Origin: Burkholderiaceae bacterium
GTDB lineage: Bacteria; Pseudomonadota; Gammaproteobacteria; Burkholderiales; Burkholderiaceae_C
Length of the DNA stretch: 54,059 nt
Assembly: GCA_013360485.1 (NCBI GenBank)
Contig: JABWBN010000005.1
Span: forward strand, 1 to 54,059
Reading direction: 5' to 3'
Both the position numbers and the translations under genes were made by a program. The notes under the pieces are model-generated. The model was not told where the DNA came from, searched no databases, and worked only from the letters and a program-made list of their open reading frames with translations. Positions 45,836 through 54,059 of the stretch are shown piece by piece; the stretch's first letter is position 1, and each line of letters opens with the position of its first letter.

Positions 45836-47674
45836 GTGAACCCCACCGACGCGGCCGACCCGGCCTACTTCCACAAGGTCGTCGATTGCCAGTGGGCCTG
45901 CCCGGCCCATACCCCCGTACCCGAGTACATCCGTCTGATCGGCCAGGGTCGCTACGACCAGGCCTACATGGTCAACTGGGTTTCGAACGTCTTTCCCGGT
46001 GTGCTCGGTCGCACGTGCGACAGGCCCTGCGAGCCCGCCTGCCGGCGCAGCCGCGTGGAGGAGCGCAACCTGGCCAAGCCCGAGCCGGTGGCCATCTGCC
46101 GCCTCAAGCGGGTGGCGGCCGATTTCAAGGGCGACGAAGTGCGGGCGATGATCCCGCGGCCGCTGCCGCGCAACGGCAAGCGTGTGGCCTGCGTCGGCGC
46201 AGGCCCGGCCTCGCTCACGGTGGCGCGAGACCTCGCGTCTCAGGGTTATGCGGTGACGGTGTACGACGGCGAGGCCAAGCCCGGCGGCTTCATCCGCAGC
46301 CAGATCCCGCGCTTTCGCCTGCCCGAGAGCGTGATCGACGAGGAATGCGGCTACATCCTGAACCTGGGCGTGGAGTTCCGCAGCGGTCAGCGCATCGAGT
46401 CGATGGCTGCGCTGCTGGCCCAGGACTGGGATGCGATTTTCGTGGGCAGCGGCGCGCCCCGCGGCCGCGATCTCGACCTTCCGGGACGCCAGGAGGCCGC
46501 CGCCGACATCCACATCGGCATCGACTGGCTGGCATCGGTATCCTTCGGCCACATCGATCGCGTCAAGCGGCGCGTCATCGTGCTTGGTGGGGGCAATACC
46601 GCGATGGACTGCTGTCGTTCCGCTCGCCGGCTTGGGGCGGAGGAAGTCAAGGTCATCGTGCGCTCGGGCTTCGAGGAAATGAAAGCCTCGCCCTGGGAGA
46701 AGGAAGATGCCATGCATGAGGGCATCCCGATCCTGAACTACCACGTGCCCAAGGCCTATGTGGTCGAAGGCGGGCGACTGGTGGGCATGCGCTTCGAGCT
46801 CGTGCAGGCGACCTACGACGCCCAGGGACGGCGCAGCCTGGTGCCCACTGGCGCCGCGGACGTCACGGTGCCGTGCGACGAAGTGCTCGTCGCCGTGGGC
46901 CAGGAGAATGCCTTTCCCTGGATCGAGCGCGATTGCGGCATTGCATTCGACAAATGGGGCCTGCCGGTTCTCGACGAGACCACCTTCCAATCCACGGTGC
47001 CGCGCGTGTTCTTCGGCGGCGACGCCGCGTTCGGGCCGAAGAACATCATCACCGCGGTGGCGCACGGCCACGAGGCGGCAGTGTCCATCGACCGCCACGT
47101 CCACGGCGAGGATGTGGCGCGGCGGCCGCCGCCGCACGTGAACCTGATGTCGCAGAAGATGGGCATCCACGAGTGGAGCTACGACAACGCGCCCACCAAC
47201 GACGCCCGCCACAAGGTGCCCTGGGCGAAAGCGGAGCAGGCGCTGTCGAGCATCCGGGTCGAGGTTGAACTGGGTTTCGATCCGGCCGTTGCCTGGCAGG
47301 AAGCCCAGCGCTGCCTGAACTGCGACGTGCAGACGGTGTTCACCGACAAGCTGTGCATCGAGTGCGACGGCTGCGTCGACATCTGCCCGATGGACTGCAT
47401 CACGTTCACCGCCAACGGTGAAGAGGCCGAACTGCGCACGCGCCTGAAGGCCCCCGCGCTTCATCCGCAGCAGTCGCTGTACGTGAGCGGTGCGCTCAAG
47501 ACGCAGCGTGTGATGGTCAAGGACGAGGACGTCTGTCTGCACTGCGGGCTGTGTGCCGAGCGCTGCCCCACCGGCGCCTGGGACATGCAGAAGTTCCTCC
47601 TGCTCACCACGAAGGCGGGCCCCGCCTGTCGCGACAGCCGGCCCCATCCTGGCCGCCAAGGAGTGGCCGCATGA
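45836..47674 (+). CDS. FAD/Fe-S NAD(P)H oxidoreductase subunit of the 2-oxoacid oxidoreductase (KorC/GltD-like)
   Basis: 612 residues from the GTG at 45836 (VNPTDAADPAYFHKVVDCQWACPAHTPVPEYI); GGAG lies about 10 nt upstream. N-terminal GltD-type Fe-S domain: CQWACPAHTPVPEYIRLIGQG ... NVFPGVLGRTCDRPCEPACRR. FAD-binding: VACVGAGPASLTVARDLASQGYAVTVYD, KPGGFIRSQIPRFRLP. NAD(P)H-binding: VIVLGGGNTAMDCCRSARRLGAEEVKVIVR. C-terminal two [4Fe-4S] clusters: CIECDGCVDICPMDC and CLHCGLCAERCPTG. It would pass electrons between NAD(P) and the KorAB enzyme, as a built-in ferredoxin plus reductase; I recall a similar KorABC arrangement in Thauera. The next gene overlaps by 4 bp. Confidence 0.88.
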   Translation: MNPTDAADPAYFHKVVDCQWACPAHTPVPEYIRLIGQGRYDQAYMVNWVSNVFPGVLGRTCDRPCEPACRRSRVEERNLAKPEPVAICRLKRVAADFKGDEVRAMIPRPLPRNGKRVACVGAGPASLTVARDLASQGYAVTVYDGEAKPGGFIRSQIPRFRLPESVIDEECGYILNLGVEFRSGQRIESMAALLAQDWDAIFVGSGAPRGRDLDLPGRQEAAADIHIGIDWLASVSFGHIDRVKRRVIVLGGGNTAMDCCRSARRLGAEEVKVIVRSGFEEMKASPWEKEDAMHEGIPILNYHVPKAYVVEGGRLVGMRFELVQATYDAQGRRSLVPTGAADVTVPCDEVLVAVGQENAFPWIERDCGIAFDKWGLPVLDETTFQSTVPRVFFGGDAAFGPKNIITAVAHGHEAAVSIDRHVHGEDVARRPPPHVNLMSQKMGIHEWSYDNAPTNDARHKVPWAKAEQALSSIRVEVELGFDPAVAWQEAQRCLNCDVQTVFTDKLCIECDGCVDICPMDCITFTANGEEAELRTRLKAPALHPQQSLYVSGALKTQRVMVKDEDVCLHCGLCAERCPTGAWDMQKFLLLTTKAGPACRDSRPHPGRQGVAA

Positions 47675-49518
47675 AGCGCATCGAAGCAGTCAACGACTTC
47701 GTCATCAAGTTCTCCAACGTCAACGGCTCGGGTTCGGCATCGGCCAACGAACTGTTCGCCAAGGCCATCCTGCGCATGGGCGTGCCGGTCAGCCCGCGCA
47801 ACATCTTTCCCAGCAATATCCAGGGCTTGCCCACCTGGTACGAGGTGCGGGTGAGCGAGCGCGGCTGGCTCGGGCGCCGGGGTGGCGTCGACATGATGGT
47901 CGCGATGAATCCGCAGACCTGGACCCATGACGTGCGCGAACTCGAGACCGGTGGCTACCTGTTCTACGACAGCACGCGGCCGATGCCGCCCACGGCGTTT
48001 CGTGACGACGTGAACGTCATCCCGATGCCGGTCACCGCGATCTGCAATGCCACATATGAGGACCCGCGGCAGCGCACGCTGTTCAAGAACATCATGGTTC
48101 TGGGCGCGCTGTCGGTGCTGATGGATGTCGACCCTGCCGTCATCGAGCGCCTGCTGGGCGAGCAGTACAAGGGCAAGGAGCGGCTGCTCGAATCGAACAT
48201 CCGGGCGCTGCAATCGGGGCGCAGCTTCGCGAAGGACCACCTGCGCCCGCCCGCCGTGCCGGCCATGGGCCTGAAGGTGCGCGCCACCGATCGGGTCGGG
48301 CAGCGCATCTTCGTCGACGGCAACACGGCTGCGGCGCTGGGATGCGTGTATGGCGGTGCCTCGGTGTGCGCCTGGTACCCGATCACGCCATCGTCGTCGG
48401 TGGCCGAGATGTTCGAGAAGTTCTGCCGCCAGTATCGCGTCGACCCTCAGACCGGCGAAAACCGCTTTGCCATCGTGCAGGCCGAAGACGAGATTGCCTC
48501 GATCGGCATGATCACCGGGGCTGGCTGGAATGGCGCGCGCGCCTTCACCGCCACCTCGGGGCCCGGCGTGTCGCTGATGACCGAGTTCATCGGCCTGGCC
48601 TACTTCGCCGAGATCCCGCTGACCATCATCAACGTGCAGCGCGGCGGCCCCTCCACCGGCATGCCCACGCGCACACAGCAGGCCGACCTGCTCAGCACCG
48701 CCTATGCCTCGCACGGTGACACCAAGCACGTGATGCTGCTGCCCCAGGACCCGGCCGAGTGCTTCGAGATGAGCGTTGCCGCACTCGACCTGGCCGACCG
48801 CCTGCAAACGCCGATCTTCGTGATGACCGACCTGGACATCGGCATGAACCAGCGCCTGTGCGAGCCCTTCGCCTGGAGCGACGATCGCCGCTACGACCGC
48901 GGCAAGGTGATGACGGCCGCCGAGCTCGAGGCCGGCAAGGACTTCGGTCGCTACAAGGACGTCGACGGTGACGGCATTCCGTGGCGCACCCTGCCGGGCA
49001 CGCATCCGAGCAAGGGCGCCTACTTCACCCGTGGAACCACGCGCGACCCCTACGCGCGCTATTCCGAGGCGGGCCCCGACTACATCTACAACGTGCAACG
49101 TCTGCTGCGCAAATTCGCCACCGCTGCCGATCTGGTGCCACAGCCGGTGTTGCATCCCGCCCAGAAGAAGAGCCGCCTGGGCGTGCTGTATTTCGGGTCC
49201 ACCGCACCGTCGATGGACGAGGCGCTCGATTCGCTGGCCAACGAGGGCATCCACCTCGATGCCATGCGGCTGCGGGCGTATCCCTTCCCCGCCAGCGTGC
49301 GCGAATTCATCGAGTCGCACGACCATGTCTTCGTGGTCGAGCAGAACCGCGACGCACAGATGCGCACGCTGCTGATCAACGAACTCGAGACCGATCCATC
49401 CGCGCTGATCTCGGTGCTGCATTACGACGGCACCCCCATTACTGCGCGCTTCGTCGAGCAGGCCATCACCAAGCATGTGCATGCGCTGGCCGTGGCACCT
49501 CGCCGCGAACGGGCCTGA
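47671..49518 (+). CDS. korA: 2-oxoacid:ferredoxin oxidoreductase, fused gamma-alpha subunit
   Basis: 615 residues. Residues 1-200 are the gamma (POR_N-type) domain: NDFVIKFSNVNGSGSASANELFAKAILRMGVPVSPRNIFPSNIQGLPTWYEVRVS. Residues 215-615 are the alpha domain: FVDGNTAAALGCVYGGASVCAWYPITPSSSVAEMF, QAEDEIASIGMITGAGWNGARAFTATSGPGVSLMTEFIGLAYFAEIPLTIINVQRGGPSTGMPTRTQQADL, and the C-terminal FPASVREFIESHDHVFVVEQNRDAQMRTLL. This is the 2-oxoglutarate/2-oxoisovalerate-type gamma-alpha fusion. Together with KorB it would decarboxylate a 2-oxoacid to its acyl-CoA (or run reductively). The start ATG overlaps the upstream TGA (ATGA), so the operon is translationally coupled. Confidence 0.92.
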   Translation: MKRIEAVNDFVIKFSNVNGSGSASANELFAKAILRMGVPVSPRNIFPSNIQGLPTWYEVRVSERGWLGRRGGVDMMVAMNPQTWTHDVRELETGGYLFYDSTRPMPPTAFRDDVNVIPMPVTAICNATYEDPRQRTLFKNIMVLGALSVLMDVDPAVIERLLGEQYKGKERLLESNIRALQSGRSFAKDHLRPPAVPAMGLKVRATDRVGQRIFVDGNTAAALGCVYGGASVCAWYPITPSSSVAEMFEKFCRQYRVDPQTGENRFAIVQAEDEIASIGMITGAGWNGARAFTATSGPGVSLMTEFIGLAYFAEIPLTIINVQRGGPSTGMPTRTQQADLLSTAYASHGDTKHVMLLPQDPAECFEMSVAALDLADRLQTPIFVMTDLDIGMNQRLCEPFAWSDDRRYDRGKVMTAAELEAGKDFGRYKDVDGDGIPWRTLPGTHPSKGAYFTRGTTRDPYARYSEAGPDYIYNVQRLLRKFATAADLVPQPVLHPAQKKSRLGVLYFGSTAPSMDEALDSLANEGIHLDAMRLRAYPFPASVREFIESHDHVFVVEQNRDAQMRTLLINELETDPSALISVLHYDGTPITARFVEQAITKHVHALAVAPRRERA

Positions 49519-49537
49519 ATGTGCCGGAGTCATCGCC

Positions 49538-50593
49538 ATGACCTACATCGCCAAACCCACGCTGCACCATCCCACGCTCACCCGCAACCAGGTGGGCTAC
49601 ACGCGGCGCGACTACGAAGGCAAGGTGTCGACGCTGTGCGCCGGCTGCGGGCACGACAGCATCTCTGCGGCCATCGTGCAGGCCTGCTGGGAGCTCGATA
49701 TCGAGCCGCACCGGGTGGCCAAGCTGTCGGGCATCGGCTGCAGCTCCAAGACGCCCGACTACTTCCTAGGTGCCAGCCATGGCTTCAACACCGTGCACGG
49801 GCGCATGCCCAGCGTGCTCACCGGCGCGTACCTGGCCAACCGCGAGTTGCTGTACCTGGGTGTCTCGGGCGACGGCGATTCCGCATCGATCGGCCTGGGC
49901 CAGTTCGCGCATGCCATGCGGCGCGGTGTGCGCATGGTCTACATCGTCGAGAACAACGGTGTCTACGGCCTCACCAAGGGCCAGTTCTCGGCCACCGCCG
50001 ATCGCGGCAGCAAGAGCAAGAAGGGCGCGGTCAACAACGACTCGCCGGTCGACCTGATCGCGCTGGCACTGCAGCTGGGTGCCACCTACGTCGGGCGCGG
50101 CTTCTCCGGTGACAAGGAGCAACTCGTGCCGCTCATCAAGGGCGCCATCACCCACGGTGGTGCGGCCTTCCTCGATGTCATCAGCCCCTGCGTCACCTTC
50201 AACAACCACCCCGGCAGCACGCGCAGCTACGACTACGTGCGCGAGCACAACGAGGCGGTCAGCCGCATCGACTTCATGGACCCGGCACCGTCGGTGACGG
50301 CCTCGCCGGCGCCGGGCGAGTTGCTCCACCTGCCACAATCCGACGGCAGCGTGATGCGCCTGCGCAAGCTGCATGCCGACTACGACCCGACCGACCGCGT
50401 GCGTGCGGCGGCGCAGGTGCAGGCCCTGCAGGCGCAGGGCGAGGTGGTGACCGGCTTGCTCTACGTGGAACCGCAGGCGTACGACCTGCACCATGCCATG
50501 AACACGATGGCCGGGGCGCTCAACCGGCTGGGCGAGTCCGAACTGTGCCCCGGCACGGCGGTGCTCGAGCGCATCAACCAGGGACTGCGGTAG
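49538..50593 (+). CDS. korB: 2-oxoacid:ferredoxin oxidoreductase, TPP-binding beta subunit
   Basis: 351 residues from the ATG at 49538, 19 bp after korA. The cluster ligand pair is in STLCAGCGHDSISAAIVQACWELDI; KLSGIGCSSKTPDYFLGASHGFNTVHGRMPSVLTGAYLANRELLYLGVSGDGDSASIG holds the TPP-Mg motif GDGD, with VENNGVYGLTKGQFSATAD completing it. C-terminal third: DVISPCVTFNNHPGSTRSYDYV, as in 2-oxoglutarate ferredoxin oxidoreductase beta subunits. The subunit holds TPP and one [4Fe-4S] cluster. Its last 20 bp overlap the end of the converging hydroxylase gene. Confidence 0.93.
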   Translation: MTYIAKPTLHHPTLTRNQVGYTRRDYEGKVSTLCAGCGHDSISAAIVQACWELDIEPHRVAKLSGIGCSSKTPDYFLGASHGFNTVHGRMPSVLTGAYLANRELLYLGVSGDGDSASIGLGQFAHAMRRGVRMVYIVENNGVYGLTKGQFSATADRGSKSKKGAVNNDSPVDLIALALQLGATYVGRGFSGDKEQLVPLIKGAITHGGAAFLDVISPCVTFNNHPGSTRSYDYVREHNEAVSRIDFMDPAPSVTASPAPGELLHLPQSDGSVMRLRKLHADYDPTDRVRAAAQVQALQAQGEVVTGLLYVEPQAYDLHHAMNTMAGALNRLGESELCPGTAVLERINQGLR

Positions 50594-51785
50594 CGCGGCG
50601 AGTGCGACCTGTGCCAGTGAGCTGCCGCGTGATTGCCATCTTCACCAGTTGGCTGACCAGCGGCATGCGCTCGGACAACTGAATGACCGCCTGGCGCGCC
50701 AGCTTGGGCAGCGTGCGCTCGTCGGTGAACAACGACACGATCGCGTTGGTGCCCAGGTAGACCGGCAGCGTGGTGCGCCGGTGCTCGCGTTCGTAGGTCT
50801 GCAATGCGGGCAGGGCGCCCAGGTCGAGGCCACGGCCGTGGGCGCGGCCAAGTTCGCGCGCCAGCACTTCCACCCCGTAAAGTCCGAAGTTGTAGCCGTG
50901 CGCGGTGACCGGGTGCATGCCAACGGCAGCGTCACCCACCAGCGCGAAGCGCGGTGCGGCAAAGCGGTGTGCATACACGCCCACCAAGGGGTAGTGATGG
51001 CGTGGTCCGGCTGCCCGCAAGCTGCCCAAGCGGCCCGTCGTCTGGGCCTCGATGCGCGCGGCAAATGCCGCATCGTCCAGTGCCAGCCACTGCGCGGCAA
51101 GGCTGGAGTCCACCGTGACCACCGCCGAAGTCACATCGTCATTGAGCGGCAGCAAGGCCAGCGTGTTGCCGTAGCGGAAGCATTCCCAGGCAATGCCGTG
51201 GTTGGGCATGGTGTGGGCCACACGCCCAACCACCACGCTGCGGCCGAAGTCGTGCATCTGCGCCCCGATGCCAGCCAACCGCCGCGTCTGCGAAAAGCGG
51301 CTGTCGGCAGCCACGATCAACGCAGCCGTGTACCGGTTGCCGTCGGCCAGGGTGACGGTGGCCGATGCGGCATCGAGGCCAAGGGCAGTCACGCGCGCGT
51401 TGCACAGCAATTGCACGGCCGGCCGTTGCAGCGCCGCTGCCAATGCGGCGCGCCGGATCAGGTGGTTGGGTACCAGCCAGCCCAGGGCTTCCTCACCGGG
51501 TCCGAAGTGCAAGGTGGTCGGCGCATCGCCGTCGAGCACGCGCGCCTCGCGCAGCGGCGCAATGCCTGATTCCGGCAGCGCCTGCCAGATCCCAAGGGCG
51601 TGCATGACCCGGCGGGCGCGGTGGGTGAGAGCAATTTCGCGCCCATCCTCGGCGGGCTCGTCCAGCGCCGCGCGGTCTTGTTGCTCCAGCACCAGCGGCC
51701 GCAGGCCGGCGTCGGCGAGGGCAGCGGCCAGGGCCAGGCCGGCAGGGCCGGCACCGACGATGACGAGATCGGGATTCGGATTCAT
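50574..51785 (-). CDS. ubiM: UbiH/COQ6-family FAD hydroxylase, probably UbiM-like
   Basis: 403 residues from MNPNPDLVIVGAGPAGLALAAALADAGLRPLVLEQQ. FAD motifs: the GxGxxG dinucleotide fold at the start, EDGREIALTHRARRVMHALGIW, the DG segment SRFSQTRRLAGI and the second FAD motif in FALVGDAAVGMHPVTAHGYNFGLYGVEVLARE. The DGREIALTH and MHPVTAHGYNFGL variants fit the UbiM subgroup (5-hydroxylation in ubiquinone synthesis) better than UbiH or UbiF, but this is by memory. It would act at the inner face of the membrane on an isoprenylphenol. It converges on korB with a 20-bp overlap; dsbB starts on the same strand upstream. Confidence 0.82.
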   Translation of the reverse strand: MNPNPDLVIVGAGPAGLALAAALADAGLRPLVLEQQDRAALDEPAEDGREIALTHRARRVMHALGIWQALPESGIAPLREARVLDGDAPTTLHFGPGEEALGWLVPNHLIRRAALAAALQRPAVQLLCNARVTALGLDAASATVTLADGNRYTAALIVAADSRFSQTRRLAGIGAQMHDFGRSVVVGRVAHTMPNHGIAWECFRYGNTLALLPLNDDVTSAVVTVDSSLAAQWLALDDAAFAARIEAQTTGRLGSLRAAGPRHHYPLVGVYAHRFAAPRFALVGDAAVGMHPVTAHGYNFGLYGVEVLARELGRAHGRGLDLGALPALQTYEREHRRTTLPVYLGTNAIVSLFTDERTLPKLARQAVIQLSERMPLVSQLVKMAITRQLTGTGRTRRATAVPG

Positions 51786-51874
51786 GGTGGAGGCTCGTGC
51801 GGGGTTGGGCGCATTTTCAGGCAACCCATCCCGCGTGGTGCCCGTAGGGTCGCCCTCGCAAGGCTTGGGCCCGG

Positions 51875-52408
51875 TCAGTCGCTGGCGACGGCGCGGCGGC
51901 TGATCCACCAGGCCATGACGCCGGCGAACTCGAGCATGAGAAAAAGGGCCAGGCTCCAGAATGCATAGGGCACGCCCAGCAACGAGGTGGAGGCATCGGC
52001 ACACGAGGCATAGGCCGCGAACAGGTCGGGCAGCATCCGGTCGAGTCCGGTGGCGGCCATCACCCGGTCGGCCAGCGTCTGGTTGCACGATGCAGACTGC
52101 GCCGCGACGAAGTGTTGCCACACGGCGGCAGCCATGCCGAGGTTCGAGACGCCGATGATGGCCCATGCCGCGCCGACGCGGACGGCTCTTCCCGACCACG
52201 CGATTCCGATGGCGGCAAGCACGCCGATCACGATGAACAGCAGACGCTGCAGCACGCACCACGCACAGGGCAACATTTCGAGCACATGCTGCGTGTAGTA
52301 GGCCAGTCCAACGCTGCCCCACGCCGCCAGCATCACGACGACGAGCACTGCCGTGGCGGCGGCCGGCTGCGCCAACGGACGGGAGGTGGGTATCGGCTCG
52401 ACGGTCAC
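51875..52408 (-). CDS. dsbB: Disulfide bond formation protein B (DsbB)
   Basis: 177 residues from a GTG at 52408 that overlaps the ridA stop (GTGA, 4-bp overlap). Four membrane helices. The quinone-side pair is in LEMLPCAWCVLQRLLFIVIGV (CxxC), and the DsbA-reactive pair is SASCNQT ... AAYASCADAST. The usual DsbB order holds. It re-oxidises DsbA and hands electrons to ubiquinone, which makes the neighbouring ubiquinone hydroxylase gene a sensible but not necessary partner. An N-terminal extension of about 20 residues (VEPIPTSRPLAQPAAATAV) precedes helix 1. Confidence 0.93.
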   Translation of the reverse strand: MTVEPIPTSRPLAQPAAATAVLVVVMLAAWGSVGLAYYTQHVLEMLPCAWCVLQRLLFIVIGVLAAIGIAWSGRAVRVGAAWAIIGVSNLGMAAAVWQHFVAAQSASCNQTLADRVMAATGLDRMLPDLFAAYASCADASTSLLGVPYAFWSLALFLMLEFAGVMAWWISRRAVASD

Positions 52409-52860
52409 TTCAGTTCGGCGATCAGTTCGATCTCGACGCATGCACCCAGCGGGATCTGGGTAACGCCGAACGCGCTGCGTGCATGGGCGCCGGCCTCGCC
52501 GAACAACTCGCCCAGGAGTTCGGACGCACCGTTGGTCACCAGGTGCTGTTCGGTGAAGGTGGGCGTGGAGTTCACCAGGCTCATCACCTTGACGATGCGG
52601 GCTACGTTGTCGAGGCTGCCGGCTGCGGCCTGCAGCGTTCCGAGCAGGTCGATCGCAACCGAGCGCGCCGCTGCCTTGCCCTCCTCGGTGGTCAGGGTCA
52701 GGCCGAGCTGACCGACCCAAGGCTTGCCATCGCGCTTGGCGATGTGGCCGGACAGAAACACCAGGGAGCCGGTGCGCACATAGGGCACATAGGCCGCGGC
52801 CGGAATCGCGACCGGCGGCAGCGTGATGCCCAAGCGCGCAAGCTTGTCGGTTACAGACAT
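52405..52860 (-). CDS. RidA-family protein (YjgF/YER057c/UK114)
   Basis: 151 residues, the longer RidA form, from MSVTDKLARLGITLPPVAIPAAAYVPYVRTGSLVFLSGHIAKRDG. The family traits are the SGHIA strand, the LTLTTEEGKAAARSVAIDLLGTLQAAAGSLDNVARIVKVMSLVNSTPTFTEQHLVTNGASELLGELFGEAGAHARSAFGV stretch, the pocket segment and the C-terminal VEIELIAEL. RidA proteins hydrolyse reactive 2-aminoacrylate-type imines; the usual Arg105 of the active enzyme is in the HARSAFGV region here (Arg present). It is coupled to dsbB by 4 bp and divergent from comEC. Confidence 0.9.
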   Translation of the reverse strand: MSVTDKLARLGITLPPVAIPAAAYVPYVRTGSLVFLSGHIAKRDGKPWVGQLGLTLTTEEGKAAARSVAIDLLGTLQAAAGSLDNVARIVKVMSLVNSTPTFTEQHLVTNGASELLGELFGEAGAHARSAFGVTQIPLGACVEIELIAELK

Positions 52861-52904
52861 GGGGGGTCGCTAGGAATTGTGGCCGCAGGGCCGGAAACGC
52901 ATCC

Positions 52905-52910
52905 TACACT
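52905..52910 (+). promoter_or_regulatory. -10-like TACACT just before comEC
   Basis: TACACT ends 6 nt before the comEC ATG, with no Shine-Dalgarno sequence: probable leaderless start. Confidence 0.45.
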
Positions 52911-52916
52911 GGGCCG

Positions 52917-54059
52917 ATGGCCGACGTGCAAGCGCCACCCGGCAGCGGCCCGTGGTCGCCGCCGCCCATCCGCGCACCGCAGGGCAGTGCCGATGCTGCG
53001 CGGCCCTTCCACGGCAGCCGGTCTGATCTGACTGGCGCTTCGGCTGGCGGTGCGACGGGCTGGCAGTGGGCGGCTGCATCGTTGGCCTGGCTGGGCGGCG
53101 TGGCGCTGCAATTGCTGCAGGCCAGTCTGGTGAGCGATACCCGCTGGCTGGCCTGGGCGTGCGTAGGGGCTGCCTTGTGCGCCGGCTGGGGCTGGCGGCG
53201 CTGCAGCCGTGCCACGTTGGCGTCGGGACGTGCGGCCGCACGGGTATGGGGCCGCGTCGGGGCCACTTTTGCCCTGTGCGCAGGTTTGGCCGGCTTGGGC
53301 TGGGCGACAACAGAGTGGCGGGCCCATCTGCGCCTGGCCGAGGCACTGCCCGCTGCGCTCGAGGGTCAGGATCTTCATGTCGTCGGTGTCGTCGATGCCA
53401 TGCCCCGCGCCGGGCCCATCGGCACCCGGTTTCGCGTGCGTGTGGAGCAGGCGCACTGGCGTGGACGGCCGGCGCCGGTACCTACCCGGTTGCTCCTCAG
53501 CTGGTACGCACCGCCTGCGGACCAACCGGGCGCGTCCACTGCTGGCACGCGTGTGCGTCCGGCCGAATCCACGCCTGCGCTGCGAGCCGGTCAGCGCTGG
53601 AGCCTGACGGTGCGCTTGAAGAGGCCTCATGGCATGCTCAACCCGGGCGGCTTCGATGGCGAGCTGTGGCTGTGGGAGCAGGGCGTTCGAGCGACAGGCT
53701 ACGTGCGCGACGGCCGCACCACTGCAGCACCGCCGATGCTGCTCGATGCACAGGCCGGGTATCCCGTCGAGCGGGCGCGAGGCTCGTTGCGCGATGCCAT
53801 CGTCCATGCCGTCGATCCACCCCGGGTCGCAGCCCTGGTGGCAGCCCTGGTGGTTGGCGACCAGGCGGGGCTGGAGCGCGAGGACTGGGAGGTCTTTCGC
53901 CTCACCGGCGTGGCGCACCTGGTGTCGATCAGCGGGGTGCACGTCACGATGTTCGCCTGGCTGGCTGGCGTGGTCGTCGGATGGGCCTGGCGGCGCAGCC
54001 ACGGGCTGATGCACCGGCTGCCGGCGCCATTGGCGGCACGCTGGGGCGGGCTTGCGGCG
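52917..54059 (+). CDS. comEC: ComEC/Rec2-type DNA uptake channel, N-terminal part (cut by window end)
   Basis: 381 codons open to the last base, no stop. From MADVQAPPGSGPW, a Pro/Ala-rich cytoplasmic segment is followed by membrane helices (ASLAWLGGVALQLLQASL, WLAWACVGAALCAGW, ATFALCAGLAGLGWATTE), then the DUF4131/OB-like periplasmic domain (VVGVVDAMPRAGPIGTRFRVRVEQA, LLLSWYAP, RLKRPHGMLNPGGFDGELWLWEQGVRATGYV) and the start of the Competence domain (VAALVAALVVGDQAGLEREDWEVFRLTGVAHLVSISGVHVTMFAWLAG). The HLVSISGVHV motif is diagnostic. In transformation, single-stranded DNA crosses the inner membrane through this protein. Divergent from ridA, 56 bp apart. Confidence 0.92.
   Translation, partial: MADVQAPPGSGPWSPPPIRAPQGSADAARPFHGSRSDLTGASAGGATGWQWAAASLAWLGGVALQLLQASLVSDTRWLAWACVGAALCAGWGWRRCSRATLASGRAAARVWGRVGATFALCAGLAGLGWATTEWRAHLRLAEALPAALEGQDLHVVGVVDAMPRAGPIGTRFRVRVEQAHWRGRPAPVPTRLLLSWYAPPADQPGASTAGTRVRPAESTPALRAGQRWSLTVRLKRPHGMLNPGGFDGELWLWEQGVRATGYVRDGRTTAAPPMLLDAQAGYPVERARGSLRDAIVHAVDPPRVAALVAALVVGDQAGLEREDWEVFRLTGVAHLVSISGVHVTMFAWLAGVVVGWAWRRSHGLMHRLPAPLAARWGGLAA

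Overview
The window is GC-rich, gene-dense DNA that looks like a Burkholderiales betaproteobacterium (Rubrivivax/Leptothrix/Comamonadaceae-like). This rests on protein style and gene neighbourhoods known from that order (waaA-tolC-pcm, bamC-dapA, parE ... parC, coaBC-dut, DsbB/RidA/ComEC). The assignment is inferred from remembered families, not from a search. Nearly all of it is ordinary chromosome; the accessory content is concentrated at about 14.9-17.7 kb and at the left edge.

Layout. 0-1.6 kb: end of a TPR-like gene, then an unusual mosaic ORF joining a polysaccharide-deacetylase N-terminus to a Kdo transferase (waaA). 1.6-8.9 kb, minus strand: tetR, RND adaptor, RND pump, pcm and tolC, i.e. 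a tripartite efflux system with a palindromic operator in front of tetR. 9-14.9 kb: LuxR-type regulator, exported amidase, uppP, trmB and dacB (PBP4). 14.9-17.65 kb: a complete group II intron inserted in the anticodon stem of a tRNA-Gly(CCC) gene. The intron carries a second, intact tRNA-Gly(CCC) just upstream of its reverse-transcriptase/maturase gene. 17.8-23.2 kb: a degenerate GGDEF protein and a GABA catabolic locus (gabD, gabT, divergent MocR/GabR-type regulator). 23.3-29.5 kb: alaS, a GNAT, a SEC-C protein, a small zinc-ribbon membrane protein, coaBC and dut. 29.5-33.5 kb: phoX with a three-repeat Pho box, slyD, an unknown gene and a small Pro/Ala-rich lipoprotein with a strong promoter and long leader. 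33.6-37.8 kb: bamC, dapA, a methyltransferase, a 43-residue membrane protein and an MFS transporter. 37.9-45.7 kb: parE and parC (topoisomerase IV) with a subtilase, a GNAT, a lytic transglycosylase and a small Cys-rich secreted ORF between them. 45.8-50.6 kb: a three-gene 2-oxoacid:ferredoxin oxidoreductase operon with a built-in FAD/Fe-S NAD(P)H module. 50.6-54.06 kb: a UbiM/UbiH-like hydroxylase, dsbB, ridA and the 5' part of comEC, cut by the window end.

The main discovery candidate is the tRNA-carrying group II intron. Its 5' GUGCG end, 34-nt domain V, domain VI with a bulged A, 3' AC end, EBS1/IBS1 match and exon lengths (39 + 35 = 74 nt, the same as the internal tRNA) all agree. It reads as an element that breaks an isoacceptor gene and brings its own replacement. 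A second recurrent signal is a -10-like hexamer 6-9 nt before start codons that lack a Shine-Dalgarno sequence (alaS, coaBC, parE, the MFS gene, a GNAT gene, comEC), which suggests leaderless transcripts.
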